Positions 37,799 to 51,700 of a DNA stretch of 64,000 nucleotides are shown one piece after another. Within the stretch, counting starts at the first letter, position 1. Each line of letters starts with the position of its first letter. Under the pieces are notes generated by a model. It did no database searches. It had not been told where the DNA came from and was given only the letters and a program-made list of their open reading frames with translations. A program made the position numbers and the translations under genes. This DNA is from Lonicera japonica (taxonomy: Eukaryota > Streptophyta > Magnoliopsida > Dipsacales > Caprifoliaceae). Location: positions 42,967,001 to 43,031,000 of the forward strand of contig CM038468.1 in assembly GCA_021464415.1 (NCBI GenBank). Direction: 5' to 3'.

Positions 37799-40036
37799 AT
37801 GGATTCAGATCAAGGAAAGCTTTTCATTGGCGGAATCTCCTGGGAGACGTCGGAGGAAAAGCTGAAGGAGTATTTTGGCAACTATGGTGATGTTTTACAG
37901 GCCGTTGTTATGAGGGACAAGCTTACTGGTAAACCTAGAGGCTTTGGTTTCGTTGTTTTTGCAGATCCTTCGGTCCTCGATACTGTTCTTCAGGATAAAC
38001 ACATCATTGACGGTCGAACGGTGAGATTTACGACTCGATTGTGTTACTGGATGTACTTTTTCATTAATTTTGTTTGTTTAGCTGTGCTTTTGTTTGTTGA
38101 TGTAATGTTGTTTAGGGTTATTCATCGTTTTGTATATAATTCTTCATATAATTGTATGAATCGTTCAATTAGGGTTTCTGATTTTCTGCTATTTGGTTTC
38201 ATTCTTTTGTTTGTGTATCAGTGGTGGAACCAGGATTTGATGTTAAGGGCAAAAATTTTAACTTTAACATGCAATTATATACAATCTCCTTTGATATTCT
38301 AGGATTTCAAAAAAGTGACAAAAAGTATCTTCAATTAGGGTAATTCTGCATATAATTGTATATGTATGTATGTATTGTTCAATTAGGGTTTCTAATTTTC
38401 TTTTTCCTTGGTTTCACTTGATGACATGTTCTTTTGTTTGTGTAATATAAAGTTTTCTTTGATGTTCTAGCATTTCAAAAAAGTTATTATTAAAAAGAAA
38501 AGTTCATTAATCAATAAATCAATTTGAAGTCGTACGAAAGTATAATTTTGACCCTAAAGTTAGGTGAGAAAAATTATTGTTTGCTGAATATATTTTCTCG
38601 TAAAGTATTGGTAAATTAAAAAATATTTCAAAACTTAAGGTGGGAAATTGCCAAACTTTGCTCAATGGTTGCAGGTTGGCTCCTCCCTGTAGTCTGTGAT
38701 GATATCCCTGCATAATTCAAAGGTTTTAGCTGTTTGCTTGTCGTATTTGGTGCGAACTGATTCACTCTAGTGGATTCAAGAATTTCATGCAGAATCCTTC
38801 TACATTGATGTCTTAAATATACCCAGTTTATAAACAAGAACATTATTTACTGTACTTTGTATATTTATTAGCGATATGTCAATAAAAGTAGTTTTATTTA
38901 CATCTATGCCCTGGTGCGGTAGATGTGCCTGATTGTATTTGAAAACTGCTTCTCCTACTCTTGCGGTATGACAATTAGTATTTGTTACTTAGGTTGATGC
39001 TAAGAGGGCCCTATCAAGAGAGGAACAACAGGTTTCAAAAGCTGGAAATCCTAATGCTGGTAGAAACTTTGGAGGAGGTGGTGGTGGTGGTGGAAATATC
39101 AAGACTAAGAAGATTTTTGTTGGCGGATTGCCTCCCACACTGACCGAGGAAGGGTTTCAACAGTATTTTGAAGCTTACGGACATGTAACTGATGTAGTGG
39201 TCATGTATGACCAGCAAACCAACCGCCCCCGTGGATTTGGATTTGTTTCCTTTGATTCTGAAGATGCAGTTGACAGGGTTTTACACAAGACCTTCCATGA
39301 TTTAGATGGCAAGCAAGTGGAAGTTAAACGGGCTCTTCCTAAAGATGCCAACCCTGGTGGAGGTGGCCGTGGCAGCGGTGGTTATGGTGGCAATTCAGGT
39401 TCTTATGAAGGCCGGATGGATTCAAATAGGTACATGCAGTCTCAGAATACTGGAGGTGGGTTTCCGCCGTATGGTTCTGCTGGGTATGGTACAGCAGGTT
39501 ACGGCTATGGTTCTGCTAATAGTGCCATGTATGGTGGCTACGGCGGTTATGGTGGTGCAGCTGGTGCGGCCTATGGTAACACTAGTGTCCCAAATACTGG
39601 TTATGGAAGTGCCCCACAAGGTGCACCTAGAAGTTCATGGAACAATCAGGCTTCCTCTGGTTATGGTGCTGTTGGATATGGGAATGCTCCTGTTTCAGCC
39701 CCTACAGGTCAATCTCCGTCAGCTGGGTATGGGAACCAAGGTTACGGGTATGGTGGATATGGTGGAAGTGATGGGTCTTATGGTAATCCAGCTGCGTATG
39801 GTGCTGTTGGAGGACGTATTGGGAGTGCCCCTAATAGCAATTCTTCTGCCGCTGGTGGGGGAGAGCTACAATCGAGTGGTGGGGGATACATGGGAGGTAG
39901 CTACGGTGATGCCAATCAAGGGTGGAGATCTGACCCATCACAAGCTTCTGTGAACTATGGGGCTCAGGCTGGTGGGCATGTTGGATATGGTGGCGGGTAT
40001 GGTGGTGCTCCTGCCCGACAGGCTCAGCAGCAGTGA
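37799..40036 (+). CDS. Two-RRM glycine-rich hnRNP-like RNA-binding protein
   Basis: Exon 1 is 37799-38020 and exon 2 is 38993-40036, joined in phase 0 (GT...AG) to give 421 aa. RRM1 spans about residues 6-80 with RNP2 LFIGGI (8-13) and RNP1 RGFGFVVF (47-54). An 8-Gly linker lies at about 101-108. RRM2 spans about 113-190 with RNP2 IFVGGL (115-120) and RNP1 RGFGFVSF (154-161). From about residue 196 to the end is a low-complexity Gly/Tyr/Ser/Asn-rich tail with many YGG and GYG repeats and a final ARQAQQQ. This architecture is that of plant hnRNP A/B-like proteins (heterogeneous nuclear ribonucleoprotein 1; RBGD2/RBGD4 group in Arabidopsis), nuclear RNA binders whose Gly/Tyr tails promote condensation. 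The assignment to a particular paralogue is less certain. The intron contains an internal direct duplication (about 38137-38222 and 38340-38450). A diverged tandem duplication follows the gene. Confidence 0.95.
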
Positions 40037-40199
40037 TGTTTCTGTCATAGACTTCATCTTTGCTTGAGGACATGCTGCCAATGCTTGCCATTCCAGGTCC
40101 AGAAGGGTGGCTTTCTCTGGAAGTCATATGCCTACAAAGGACTGGTTGGATTTGCTTGAATCCCAGTAGTTTGCAGTAGCTATTTTGCTAGTTTACAAT

Positions 40200-41440
40200 A
40201 AGCAGTATTTTTGAGGAGTAGAATTACCCTTATTTTTATCTATTTGCTTCTGAGTGTAGTTTATTATGCGTGCTTATAGTCGTGTCTATTTAGCTATAAT
40301 CTGGAGCGTTTCCTTATTTTAGTGTTTAAGATAATGTAGTTTATATTAAACCATTAATTTATTGTTGCTTATTTGTTGTGATAATCTCTGGCAAGTTTTT
40401 AGCGATTTAATTGATATTTAGGGAGCTGAATGATTAGTATCTCAATTTGCCATGACAGAGTAGGATGGAGATGGTATAAGACTTGTTACTGATACAGTGG
40501 AGAGCTATAGGCCATTTTGGTTGATTAGTTGGTCGTAGCTAAGAGTATGGCTAGCGCTAGTGGTAGATACAATTTGAAAATGGCATAATGATTTTGCCCA
40601 TGTGCCCTTGTGTTGTACAGGAGAAGAGATGATCAAAGTGTTCGCTTGTGGCTAAAACACGAGCTTCGTGATGGGGTTAACAAGTGGGGCTTGGTTATTT
40701 TGAAGTCAGACCATGCCGAAGCTGGGCCCTGCCATGTTCATGCTGTCAAGGCCAAGCTTTTTTCCTAAAGTTCAACAGCTTTGTGGTATGTCGATTAGAG
40801 TTGTGGGGCAAATATTTATAATCAGCAGTAGTTTGAAGTGATAGATTAGAGTCGCCCTTTTCTAACAAATTTTGCTTTATAGTTGGTTTATAATGCCCAA
40901 AGTCATGTCTGTTTAGTATACATGGACTCATTTCCTCATTTCTTATCTCAGTGTTTGAGATGAACTAGTTTCTCTCGCACTATTATTTGCTCTTGCATGT
41001 TGTGTTGCAATATCTGTGGCCTGTTTTTAGTAGATTTTAAGATGATATATAGACACAGCTGCATCTTTAGCTTCTACAGTAAAGTACTCTTTGATACGAC
41101 TAAAGTACAAGTAAAGAGATGGTAGTGGACTTGTTACTGATAGATTGGAGGCTTTAGGCTACTTTGGTGGAGTGTAGCGATAATGGTAGCGGTATTGGTA
41201 GCAATAATGGTAGTGGTAGTTAAGCTTTGAAAATGGCGTAATGATTTGCCCATGCCCTTGTGTTGTACAGGATAAGAGATGATCAAAGTGTTCAATTGTG
41301 GCATAAAACAAGAGCTTTGTGATGGTTTAAGAAATGGGACTTGGTATGATTTGAAGCTGGGCCACACCGATCCATGATGTTGCTTTCAAATTGGAAGCTG
41401 ACAAGTCTCAATTCAGTTTTTGGCGGGGACGAGTTTTATC
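40200..41440. repeat. Diverged ~650-bp tandem duplication downstream of the RRM gene
   Basis: Two successive segments (about 40200-40800 and 40850-41440) match in order. Examples are 'ttgtgttgtacagg' at 40609 and 41259, 'agagatgatcaaagtgttc' shortly after each, and earlier pairs such as 'tcagtgtttgagatgaactag' against 'ttagtgtttaagataatgtag'. Offsets are about 650 bases. The first unit starts in the presumed 3' UTR. No open frame is conserved in both units, so this looks like duplicated 3'-flank or 3'-UTR DNA. Confidence 0.75.
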
Positions 41441-42753
41441 AAAAGCTTGAGAGCATGTGGTATGTCAATTGAGCAGTAGGAGAATTTCATTTTGATGTTT
41501 CTATGTGGCCCTTGCTACGTAGCCCGGTAGTCGATTAGAGGCCCTTTCATTTTGATGTTTCAATTGAGAGTAATGGTTTCATAAAAGTGACTTGGTATTA
41601 CATATTCCATATAAAGTTTGCTATGAAATTGGCTTTAAAGGAAAAATGTTGTCATTGATTCTTTCGGGAATTTGTTTCAGAATTGTTAATGGGAGAAAAA
41701 GTTTGGACCTTTTTTTTTTGTGCAATTTGCAGCAATGAGAATTGAACAACCATCCGCAAAAGGCCATGCGCTTTTGGCGTATTTATGGTGATTTTAGATG
41801 TTCTGATAGGCCATGCTTTTCTTTTCTTTGTTCATGATCTTTTAAATTTTGTATGCAGATCAATTCCAATTTTGATATTTTTCTTCCAATTGAGAATGCG
41901 AGTGGTTGGAGGAGGTTTCTTTGAGGGGCAAAGTAAAAGTTGGGCATATTTTGCTTTCCATTTTCCTTTTTTCGTAAAAAATTGTTTATTTGACGGGATT
42001 TATTGTGTGATTTTTGGAATGTGATGTTGGTTTTCAAACTTTCTTTTCTTTTCCTTGTATTTTTCATTGAGATCAGGAAGTCCCTTTCGATTTTCAAATC
42101 CTGGAAACTCCGGCTAATGTTGGCTTCTCTATTTTCTCGGTGTTGTGACCCGTTAATTTTGTATGCAAATCAAATCAAACTTTCTATTATTTTCCTTTTA
42201 TTTTCCATTGAGATCAAGAAGTCTTGAACTTTCGATTTTAAATTGTAGAAACTTTGCCTATCATCAGATTTGGCTATTATTATACGCATTTTTTGGAAAA
42301 ACTAGTTAAAAGCTAAACTTGATTTGCTTGGACTGGTAGATTACTTGTCGTATAACCCGTGTACCCATCAAATCATTTTTGTATGTTAAAGTTTTTGTGT
42401 ACTCTCTTTATGCTTGAAATTATGAATTGTACGAACTGTCTTTGAACTGTCTTTAAATTGCTGTGTTGCATAAGGGTTAAACACCCTTCCCCAACATGGT
42501 TTATGGTTCTCGTAAATTAGTTGAAGCTTACTCATGCCAAACAACATATTATCTTTACTAGTAATGAGATATCAAAATAATACAACATAGTCATTCTGAA
42601 TTATTCAGGACAACAAATTGCTGAAAAACTGAAGAAAGAGGACAATAACAAAACTAAAAATGGTATATGAAAAGAATGAGCCCAACTACGCGGCTACGAT
42701 AAAAGAGAAACCTAGAGTAGAAAGTTTGATATCTCCATATATATATATATGGA
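41441..42753. other. Intergenic region between convergent RRM and CFA-synthase genes
   Basis: AT-rich, without a supported gene. A short diverged direct repeat is visible: 'ttgtatgcagatcaattccaattttgatat' resembles 'ttgtatgcaaatcaaatcaaactttctat', and 'ttttcattgagatca' occurs twice at about 42060 and 42207. The open frames in this stretch are Phe/Leu-rich chance frames. Confidence 0.45.
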
Positions 42754-45700
42754 TTAAGCTACAACACCACCCTTGTATGGATCAGCAAATGCAGCAAAAT
42801 TGCCAGGACGTGAGAACACAACCTGCATAGAGACATGCAGTTGATTATCTGTAATTTGTTATCTATGTAGTTAAATTGAAGGGACCCACTTCCTCAACTG
42901 GTAAAATTGTTTAATTTTTAACACCCATTTATAAAGTACACAAATATTATTATTATTATTATTATTATTATCAAGACTAATTTAATCCGTCAAACATAAT
43001 AAGCGTCGGTGTTTGATAAGGTACTAATTTTTGTGAAACTTGGTACGTTGATTATGTTGAAAAAAAGTTTGGTAGTCATTGAAGATTATTATTAATTAAA
43101 GAATGTGATAGTTAGAGAAAATACCTGATAATTCTCAAGTGTACGAGTCTTAAATCCAGCCGCACAGTAATCAAAATAATACTCCCATGTCCTGATGAAC
43201 TTTTGGTTGAATCCCAAAGCCATGATTATGCTAAACAAGCAACAATTAATGGCCAACAATCAGAACTTCGTACAAACTATTGCCGCATTGTATATATTTT
43301 ACATTATGCAATCTCTTATGTATAAACTGATGTAAAAGCAATCAAATGAACTTGTAGAAATATACATTTAATGTTTTGCCCGTCTTTCCATCCAAGTAGT
43401 GCGGCATCTTAGTTTGTATAAGAAGTTTGGATGGAGTAGATTTATCACTTCTTTTTACTAATAAGTTTGATTTTATCTGCAAAGTAGTTGGTGGGAACTT
43501 GACTATGTTTTCTTTCTCTAGAACGAGCCCATTTTTCATAATCTCACAATACTGAATTGTTAGAATATTTTGTATTTATCATCAATATATATTGTATTTA
43601 TCCTCATTGTATTTATCTATTAGCTTAGGTTTATATATTGTATTTATCTTTAGTTATTTCTCATTTATCCTCGTTATAAACCCTAGCTCAAACTCTCCTA
43701 TAAATAGAGAGCTCATGTATCATTCTACTCAATTCAATAAAGTATAAGTTTCTCCATCTCTAAAGTTCTCTCTCTTTTCTATTTCTTATCATGAGTAAGT
43801 TTGATTACGGTGAAATTAATCTTTTCTTAATATTTATCAATGTCAATGTCAAATAGAGTTTCTCTGTAGATAACAACAAACTTATTAATGAAAAAAATAA
43901 TGGTTCTCTTACCTCTGCTTTTCCGCGAAGTTCTTCCTCCAACATTTGATCGTTTGGTAGTAATGTATCCCTATGTTTTCCACATGCTCCACACTGCACT
44001 TACATCGGTTCAATAAAAATACTTAGATGAGTGGAAAATATTAACAAATAAGAAACTTCCATATATTTATGCTCATTTAGTTCTAGCCTTTGTTCTCTTA
44101 GGAAGAGAAATCAGTGATTTCACATATAATGTTGGGTCTCAACAAAAAAAAATGACATCATTTGATTCAACCCCTTTGTATGAATCATGAATGAAATTTT
44201 CAGATTCAGATTCGATAGAAAAAGCTCGAATGAAATGAGAGTTGAGCTTGAACGAAATGAGATTTGAAAGTGTTTACCAAAACCGAGATGCAGAAGCCAT
44301 GGCTGATGTTACTCTACTAAGAGAAGGCAGGCACCCACCAGGAAATATATATTCCTTAATAAACTCCGAGCTTCGCTTGTACTCATCATACCGCTGATCT
44401 GGTATTGCTGTGAACTGCAGAAAAATCAACAATATTGTGTTAACGTCACTACTGCCAGGGACACAAAACAATCACATAAAATTGTTGTGATAATGGTTAA
44501 AGACCCACTCCTGACCAATCAAAATAGTTGTCACATCATTTTGTGAGCTTTTTCTCACCCTTCTTGTGCCTAGCATTACTAAATGGTTAAATCAACTTTG
44601 CTTATTTTGTGCCCGTAATTTTCAAGTTGGGAATTGCTTTTACACAAAATCTGTTAGTTCATAGGCATCAATGATCATTTTCCCTTAATTTTTCTTTTGG
44701 ATTGATATATTTTCTTTTCATTCATTACCTGTAGAACAAAAAGGCCATCTTCTGCTAATACTGATTCACAACAGCGAAAGAACTCATCCATAAATTCATG
44801 CCCAACAGCTTCTATCATCTCACTGCAAATGATCTCATTAACTTTTAAGATCATATCTTATGTTAATTATAACAATTATAATCTTACAGATCTAAGTTAA
44901 ATTAACTCACCAAGCAATAATTCTGTCATATTTGTAGGTGTCGGGCAACTGGCGATAGTCGCAGAGAAGGAATCTTATATGGTCCTGAAAAAAATGAAGA
45001 AATATGAATCTTGATGGAGCAATCTTGCTTAAAGGAGCCCAAAATTAACTATTCCCTCCGTATCAAACAGTGTTTTAAATAGTGGTAGCGTGACCCGTAC
45101 CGTTTTGGTCCGGCATAGCATAGCGCAAATAAATAGCGTAATAACATAAGCTATTCGGGACATGAATAGCATTATAATTAAAACAATAAAAAATAATATT
45201 ATACTAAAAAATATTAATAAATTATATATATTTACTAATATTACAATATTTACTATTTATATAATATATATATATATATTATTATTTATTTATTAATTTA
45301 TAATAAGATGATGTTAAATTACTAATAAATAAATTATAAAATGGCCTTTATAATAATAAAAAGATATTAGAGAAGGATAAAGATTGTAAATGTTTCGTAT
45401 AGCCAAGGAAACACGAGCCATTTTAACATTTACAAAACCCTAAATATAAAACATCTCATAAGTCTGTTATCTGCTTCATTTTGCAGCCGTCTCTCTCAAT
45501 CTCATGTCCTCCTCCTCTCTTCTCTTTCTTTCTTCTCCTTCTCCTTCGTTCTTCTTTTTTCTTCTGATTTGAGAATGAACAAGGAGAGAGACAGCAGCAA
45601 CGAACAGCGTAGGTTTTTATTCTTCTTCCATCATTTCCACTCGTTTCTCTCCTTAATAGACCTAGTTTTCCTTTACCGAATAGTGTAGGTTTTTGTCAAA

Positions 45701-48700
45701 TAGTGTGAATAGTGTACGTTATTGCGCGCCACATCATCAAAAGCGTACCACATCATCATAATACCCATGCTATTTGTTCCATACGCTTTCTGAATCACGC
45801 TATGTAGCGAATGGGCCAAAATTTACGCAATAGCGCGCTGTATAGCTTGCAACACCATGCTATTTAAAACACTGATATCAAATTAGCAGTCCCTCTTTCA
45901 TTTTCAAAACGTCTCAAATCAACAATACCATTTCCTTTTCGGCACATAATCAATGCACCCAAATCTCATAACATAAAATAAGTTGTATTCTTGACCGTTA
46001 AAAAGTAAAAATTAGTGCAAGTACATAGGAAGAACATATCAAACCTGAAGGCCAGCTTCCTTTACTTTCATTTCTGCATATCTAAGTTGTTCCTTGGATA
46101 GGGTGATGCCAGTGTATTTACATCCAGTTCTTTTGACAACTTCAATAGCTAAACCTCCCCAACCACACCCAATCTCAAGTATTTCATGGTCCTTGCCAAT
46201 TCTTGCCTAGTTTTGTTAAAGGTCAAAATAAAAAAATAAAGTTATTTCAGCGAGAAAGCTGCTAGGAAATCTGAAATTATAATGCAAGCTACAAACAGCT
46301 CACCTTTTCAATCAAAAGAGAGATTTTTCTCAGCTTCGCGACTTTCAAGTCTTCAGTTTCTGTCTATAAAAAGTGTACCAGAGGGGTATTATAACTTATA
46401 ATCATGGAGAAGATGAATTTTGTATGTACTAATTTTAATGCTATAATTAGAAGTTAGAGAAACTGACCTTAAATAGCGCACAAGAGTATTGCATTGTTTC
46501 ATCCATGAATAGAGCAAAAAGTTCGTTACTCTGAATTACCGAAGCAAAACCATGCATGAGATTAATTTTTGTGTTTGCTTAACTACTAGCTGATCCTACC
46601 AAAAGGTATAAAGCTATACAAAGCCTTAAAACTAGATAGGCAAAAAATCATGTAGATACTTCAAACTAGATAACTCAAAAATCATGAAGATGAGTTGTGT
46701 TTCCATAACTAATGACTGAACCATGAGATGAATTCTTGCCTTGGGGTACTAATAATCATGTAGATACTTCAAACTAGCTAGGTAAATTATTAAAACCACC
46801 TTCTACTAAGAGGCTGTTTTTTTTTTAACATCTGAATGCTGAACGGAACATCAGATAGACGTGTTTGATTTTATTTGGTTTTTAATGCTGAATTGAAGGC
46901 ATTTTAAAATTGTACCCTTATTTTCATCACAACTTTACCTTTGTTAATAATCATAGCATTTTTTTTTCTTCTTCTCTCTCTAAACATGGAGGAGTTTATC
47001 AAAATACCAGGTCATAATGACGAGAGATGTTCCTGCGAGCTTGGGTGAGAGTATTTTGCTTCGAAACGTGCTGAAAGAAGTACTTTGCAGATGCTACTCC
47101 AGCTGTTAAAAACATTGGTGTCCACCAACCCCTAGAGCCAACAAAGACTATATAGTTAACATTGAGGAGATGACTACAATTTATAGTTTAAATCACTTTA
47201 TTTAGCTAGTTAGTCCGCGAATTAATCTTACCTTTTGTTTGAAACCCTCGAGATGGAAGCTTTCAAGTCTCTGTTGGCAATGAAAATCTGCAAAATGGGA
47301 TTCAGGAAGGGAAAGGACAAAGGGGAAATACTTGAAAACATAAATCGGATACGTTTTCCTTACCATGAAAAGATTTAGAAGACCTTCTTCTTTATCAACA
47401 AAAGAAAAGTCACCATTAATATAGGCATCCGCAAGGCCTAAATCAGCTTGTGTAACAACCTATAAAAAGGATTATAACCAAGAACGTCTACTTATCACTG
47501 AAATCTGATTGAATTTTAGTAAAGATTTGGCTGGAAAAGTAGAAAACTAGAGCAAATACCTTCCAATAAAACTGAGGATTGTGAACTCTCATATGAACTT
47601 TGCGAAAACTTTTCTTTCTTGTTCCTTCGAAGGTGAAAATTGTACCTCCTTCTTCCAATAAACTAAATACACAAAGTATGTGAAATCAATACATCTTCAT
47701 TTTTAAGTTTCTTATAGACATATGTTACATGCAGAATATTACAATACAAACATTTGGAATTGTGAAAATGGTAGCACAAAGTCTCTGTTTGATTATGACC
47801 ACATTATCCTTGTATACTTTATATAGGATAGGGTTCTTTGTTCTTTTTGTCAGAGGAGGATCTACTTCCCCGCCAAAATTGGAACTTTGTTTCTTTCATC
47901 CTATGTATATCTATTGCTATCTCATGTCATAGTGTCAAAATACAAGAAGTGCCCCACCTAATTTCTTGATATACTTTGTTTGTTTCAAATTAAGTGTTCA
48001 AATGATTCAAATTAAGAGTCTCATTTTCAATTGTAAAACGATTAGAGGGATAATATTTTACAAAAGAGATATCAATTTTTTAGGGCCCCACCAAGCACTT
48101 GTTTCTGGCACTGCCCCTGCTTTTTGTTGTACTGTATTTGTTTTTTGATATATTAAAATTTTCAAATTTTACCAAAAAACAAAAAAAATCTGCTGTTTTT
48201 GATTACCACTAAACACTGTTGGAGGGTTTGGTTGCAAGGAAAATGTAAGCAAAAGTTTATTTGGTTGGCATTTTAAATGAAAAGTAGATTATTTACTTTT
48301 ACACTTCCGCAAATTTTGATGCAAACCAACTGCACACGAGAAAGTGCTGCAATTGGTTTTCATCATTTATGATATCAACCAAACCGGCACTTACACTTTT
48401 TTCACCCATTTTGATGTAAACCAACTGCACACGAGAAAGTAGTGTACTTGATTTTTATCATTTATGATACAAATCAAACTGGGACTTTACATTTCATTTA
48501 CAATGAAAATTTCAAATGCACCCTTTAGTGTGTGTGGGTGTGGGGGAGAGAGTCTTTACATGAAAAGAACATAAAGCAAAGTTTATCGAGTAAACTCACA
48601 TTAAACAGCCAGTAGCAATATAACTTCCAAGAAACCTAGTAACAAACAGGCGTGCACCAGTTTCTATCCAGGAAGGTACCATATGCTTCGGATTGCTCAA

Positions 48701-51700
48701 AATAGTACAACTCTTTTTAAGCATACCATGCGCAGCAACCATACCGGCCTGAAAACAAATAACACTGACTTATTACACTACTGCTAGTTTTTGTCTTCAC
48801 GCCACAAGCAAACAAAAAAAATACCCTTCCCCTCCCCTTTTGCATTGCCTCCAAAATGATTGTTATGTGCTTCAAAAACAACAGGAGTACCTTTAGTCCA
48901 TCTTCATGGAATCCATAGCCTGAAAGAAATGCAAAAGAGAGTCAGAAATTAGTTAAATTTACTCGAGTTTTAATTCTAGCCATGACAATTGGATTTTCAA
49001 GTTGAATAATTTGTGTTCTGTGAATCGAAAGAACATATTTTAATACTTCTATTATATTCAGGAGGATCGAGACGATCTCACCTTGGTAGGCCCCACAGAA
49101 CCATATTCGCCTCTTCCCTTGAATGTTATCAAGCTCAAGCGAAGCTTTTGAAGCGGCAACTGATGGGACGGGGTGTCCGGTTGTCCACTTAAGCAAGGTA
49201 TGTTCAGGTGTATGAGGTGGATTAAGAGTTACCAGATAAGGTAGCCCTTTTTCGTCAATGTTCTACAATTGCAGAAAAATCAATCGAACAAATACAATCT
49301 AATTCTTTACAGAAAAGGGAAAAGAAAGAGAGAAACATAAAAGAATGAGAAAAAGGATTGTCTGTTTTAATTTTTCTTGTGTTCAAATTATACTGACATT
49401 GTTTTTAAAATTTTGAATAACGAAATGTTAATTATTATATATATACCTGAAGCACGTTTAGCCAATATGTGAGACACACTTTCTTATTCACATTTCCAAG
49501 AAAATTCCATGCACTCCACGCTGCTGGGTTTTGGGGCATCAAATGTGTGTCACGATGAAGAAATATATCACTGTCATAAAGAGTTTAAAGAATGATTGTG
49601 CATTTTAACATAATAAACCGAGAGAACATTTTGGCAATTAAAAAGTAAGTTCACACTGCAAAATAAATAAATTGGTAGGCAATAAACTAGTTCTCTGCAA
49701 AAAGGAATTGTCCGGCAGATACAATCGTGCAAACATTTCCACTAGACATTATGTTGTCTGATAAAAAGTTGGCAAATGATTAAAAAATCTACTCATATTT
49801 ATGAGAATTTGGAAAAAGGTGTAATCTGGTGAGATTTTCTAGTACTTTTCCGGTTTTTCCATGGAATCCAATTCTTCCAACTTCTCATAGAAACTAATAG
49901 TGTTTTCAATCATTTTCTAACTTTTTATCAAACACACCCTTTCATGTATTCCAGATTTCCGGCAAACAAGAAGGCTACATACATATATATATATATATAT
50001 ATTTGCGTGTACCTGTAGACATATTGAAAAGCACCAAGTACTCTTCTTTCATCATACGTAGCGTTTTCTCCTAAAATTTGGAGAGCATCTGGGGCATGCA
50101 CAGCCATTATGCATCCATCGTACCTTTCTTGTGAACCGTCTTCAGCAATTATAAAGCAACCTGCTCAAATTCCCTTCGGCAGTTACAAGTAGAATCATGT
50201 CATAATTTCAATTTCTACTATATATAATGCAGCATGCCAATATATAATATATATACATATATATTTCAATCTAAGTCATCATGTCAGCACAAAATTATAA
50301 GCAGATTACAACTAAAACTATTTAACAGTACAGAAGCACCGATAGAGGAAAATTCAAAACCAGAAAATAATGACATAAAAATTACGAAGTTAATTACTCA
50401 CCCTCATCAAATCTTGAAATAGAATGTACGAAGCAAGCGCTTTTGATTCGACAATCTCTACTTTCTAGCTCTTCTCTAACCTGGTTTTCATTCCCGCAGA
50501 TTTAGACACACACACCAAACATTTATTTATTTATTTATTTATTTATTTTGAAGGGGATTTTAGAGTAAATAGTAAGGCTACAATTTTGTGGTATTGAAAA
50601 ATACGAAAGTCACCTTGTTGACATAATTATGGGAACGCCGTCTTACAGTAAGCCATTGAGGCCGGCCAAAGAGCTGCAGAATAATAAAGTTTTTTGAAAA
50701 AAGATAAGGAATGCAGGAGAATACTAACTCAAATATTTTAAAGTTAAGTAGCATATAAATGTACCCCATATGGTAAAGGGCTATGTATACCTGAAGTAGA
50801 TGATGGTTGCGGCAAAATAAAAGAACAGAATAAGCAGAAAAGTTCATTACACCTTCAGAGGGGCAGGACCAGATGGAAGAACACATTGGAATCTGTAGAA
50901 ATTTTTTAGGATAAGTTACCAATTTGTAGACATAATTAGATTTACAAAAGGCAAAAAGGGGAAGAAATCATGTTTTAATAGTCTCACTAGATAAGCCTTT
51001 TGAAATAACTCGGAGTAACCATTTGACTTGATGAAATGCCCCAAAGTTTCATTGCGATCAATGTCTGGGTTGTTTTCAAGCTTTTCAAGGTACCTGCAGA
51101 AATTTACGTATGACACATAGTTGAATAACAAAGGCACATTAAAAGTTGTTAACAAAAAGTGTTGGATAAGATCACGATGCATTAAACTTGAGAAAGATGT
51201 TAAAACACAGAATAGTAAGTTATATAGTGTATCGCAAGCAACACCATTATCTTGGTGAGACTAGTTAGGCGTAGCCTTTGCTTCCAGATCTCTATATCGT
51301 AAGAGATTTTTAGACAGGATCCTGCTCTTAAAAAGGAGTTGCGAATCTCAAAAATGGATGATTAGACTATAAAAAAGAGGTCTTTTGGTCAATAATTTTT
51401 TTTACCTCATCACATCATCTTTGAACTTGACAATTTCTCGGAGCATTTGCCAAAAGTATGGATTGAATGCGTTCTTTTTTTGGGCAAACAAACTCGCAAT
51501 TCCGTTTCGACTACCCCACTCACAGCCATGGCCTTTTTCTAAGCTCACTGATAAGGACATATCAGAAACTTCCATATCAACTCCAAGACTCTCGAAGAAC
51601 TCCATGTTTGGATATGTAACCTGCATTAATGGTACAAGGTTTCCTTAGTTAAACAGCCCACATGGTCAGTAACATCACAGAGGGGAATTTCCCATTAGGA

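Noticed and set aside
39306..39953. 215-aa Val/Met-rich plus-strand frame
   Set aside because: Frame-shifted reading of the glycine-rich tail of the RRM protein; repetitive coding DNA often stays open in other frames.
43342..43539. 65-aa minus-strand frame in a CFA-synthase intron
   Set aside because: It lies between two well-defined exons, has no similarity to the enzyme and no recognisable domain.
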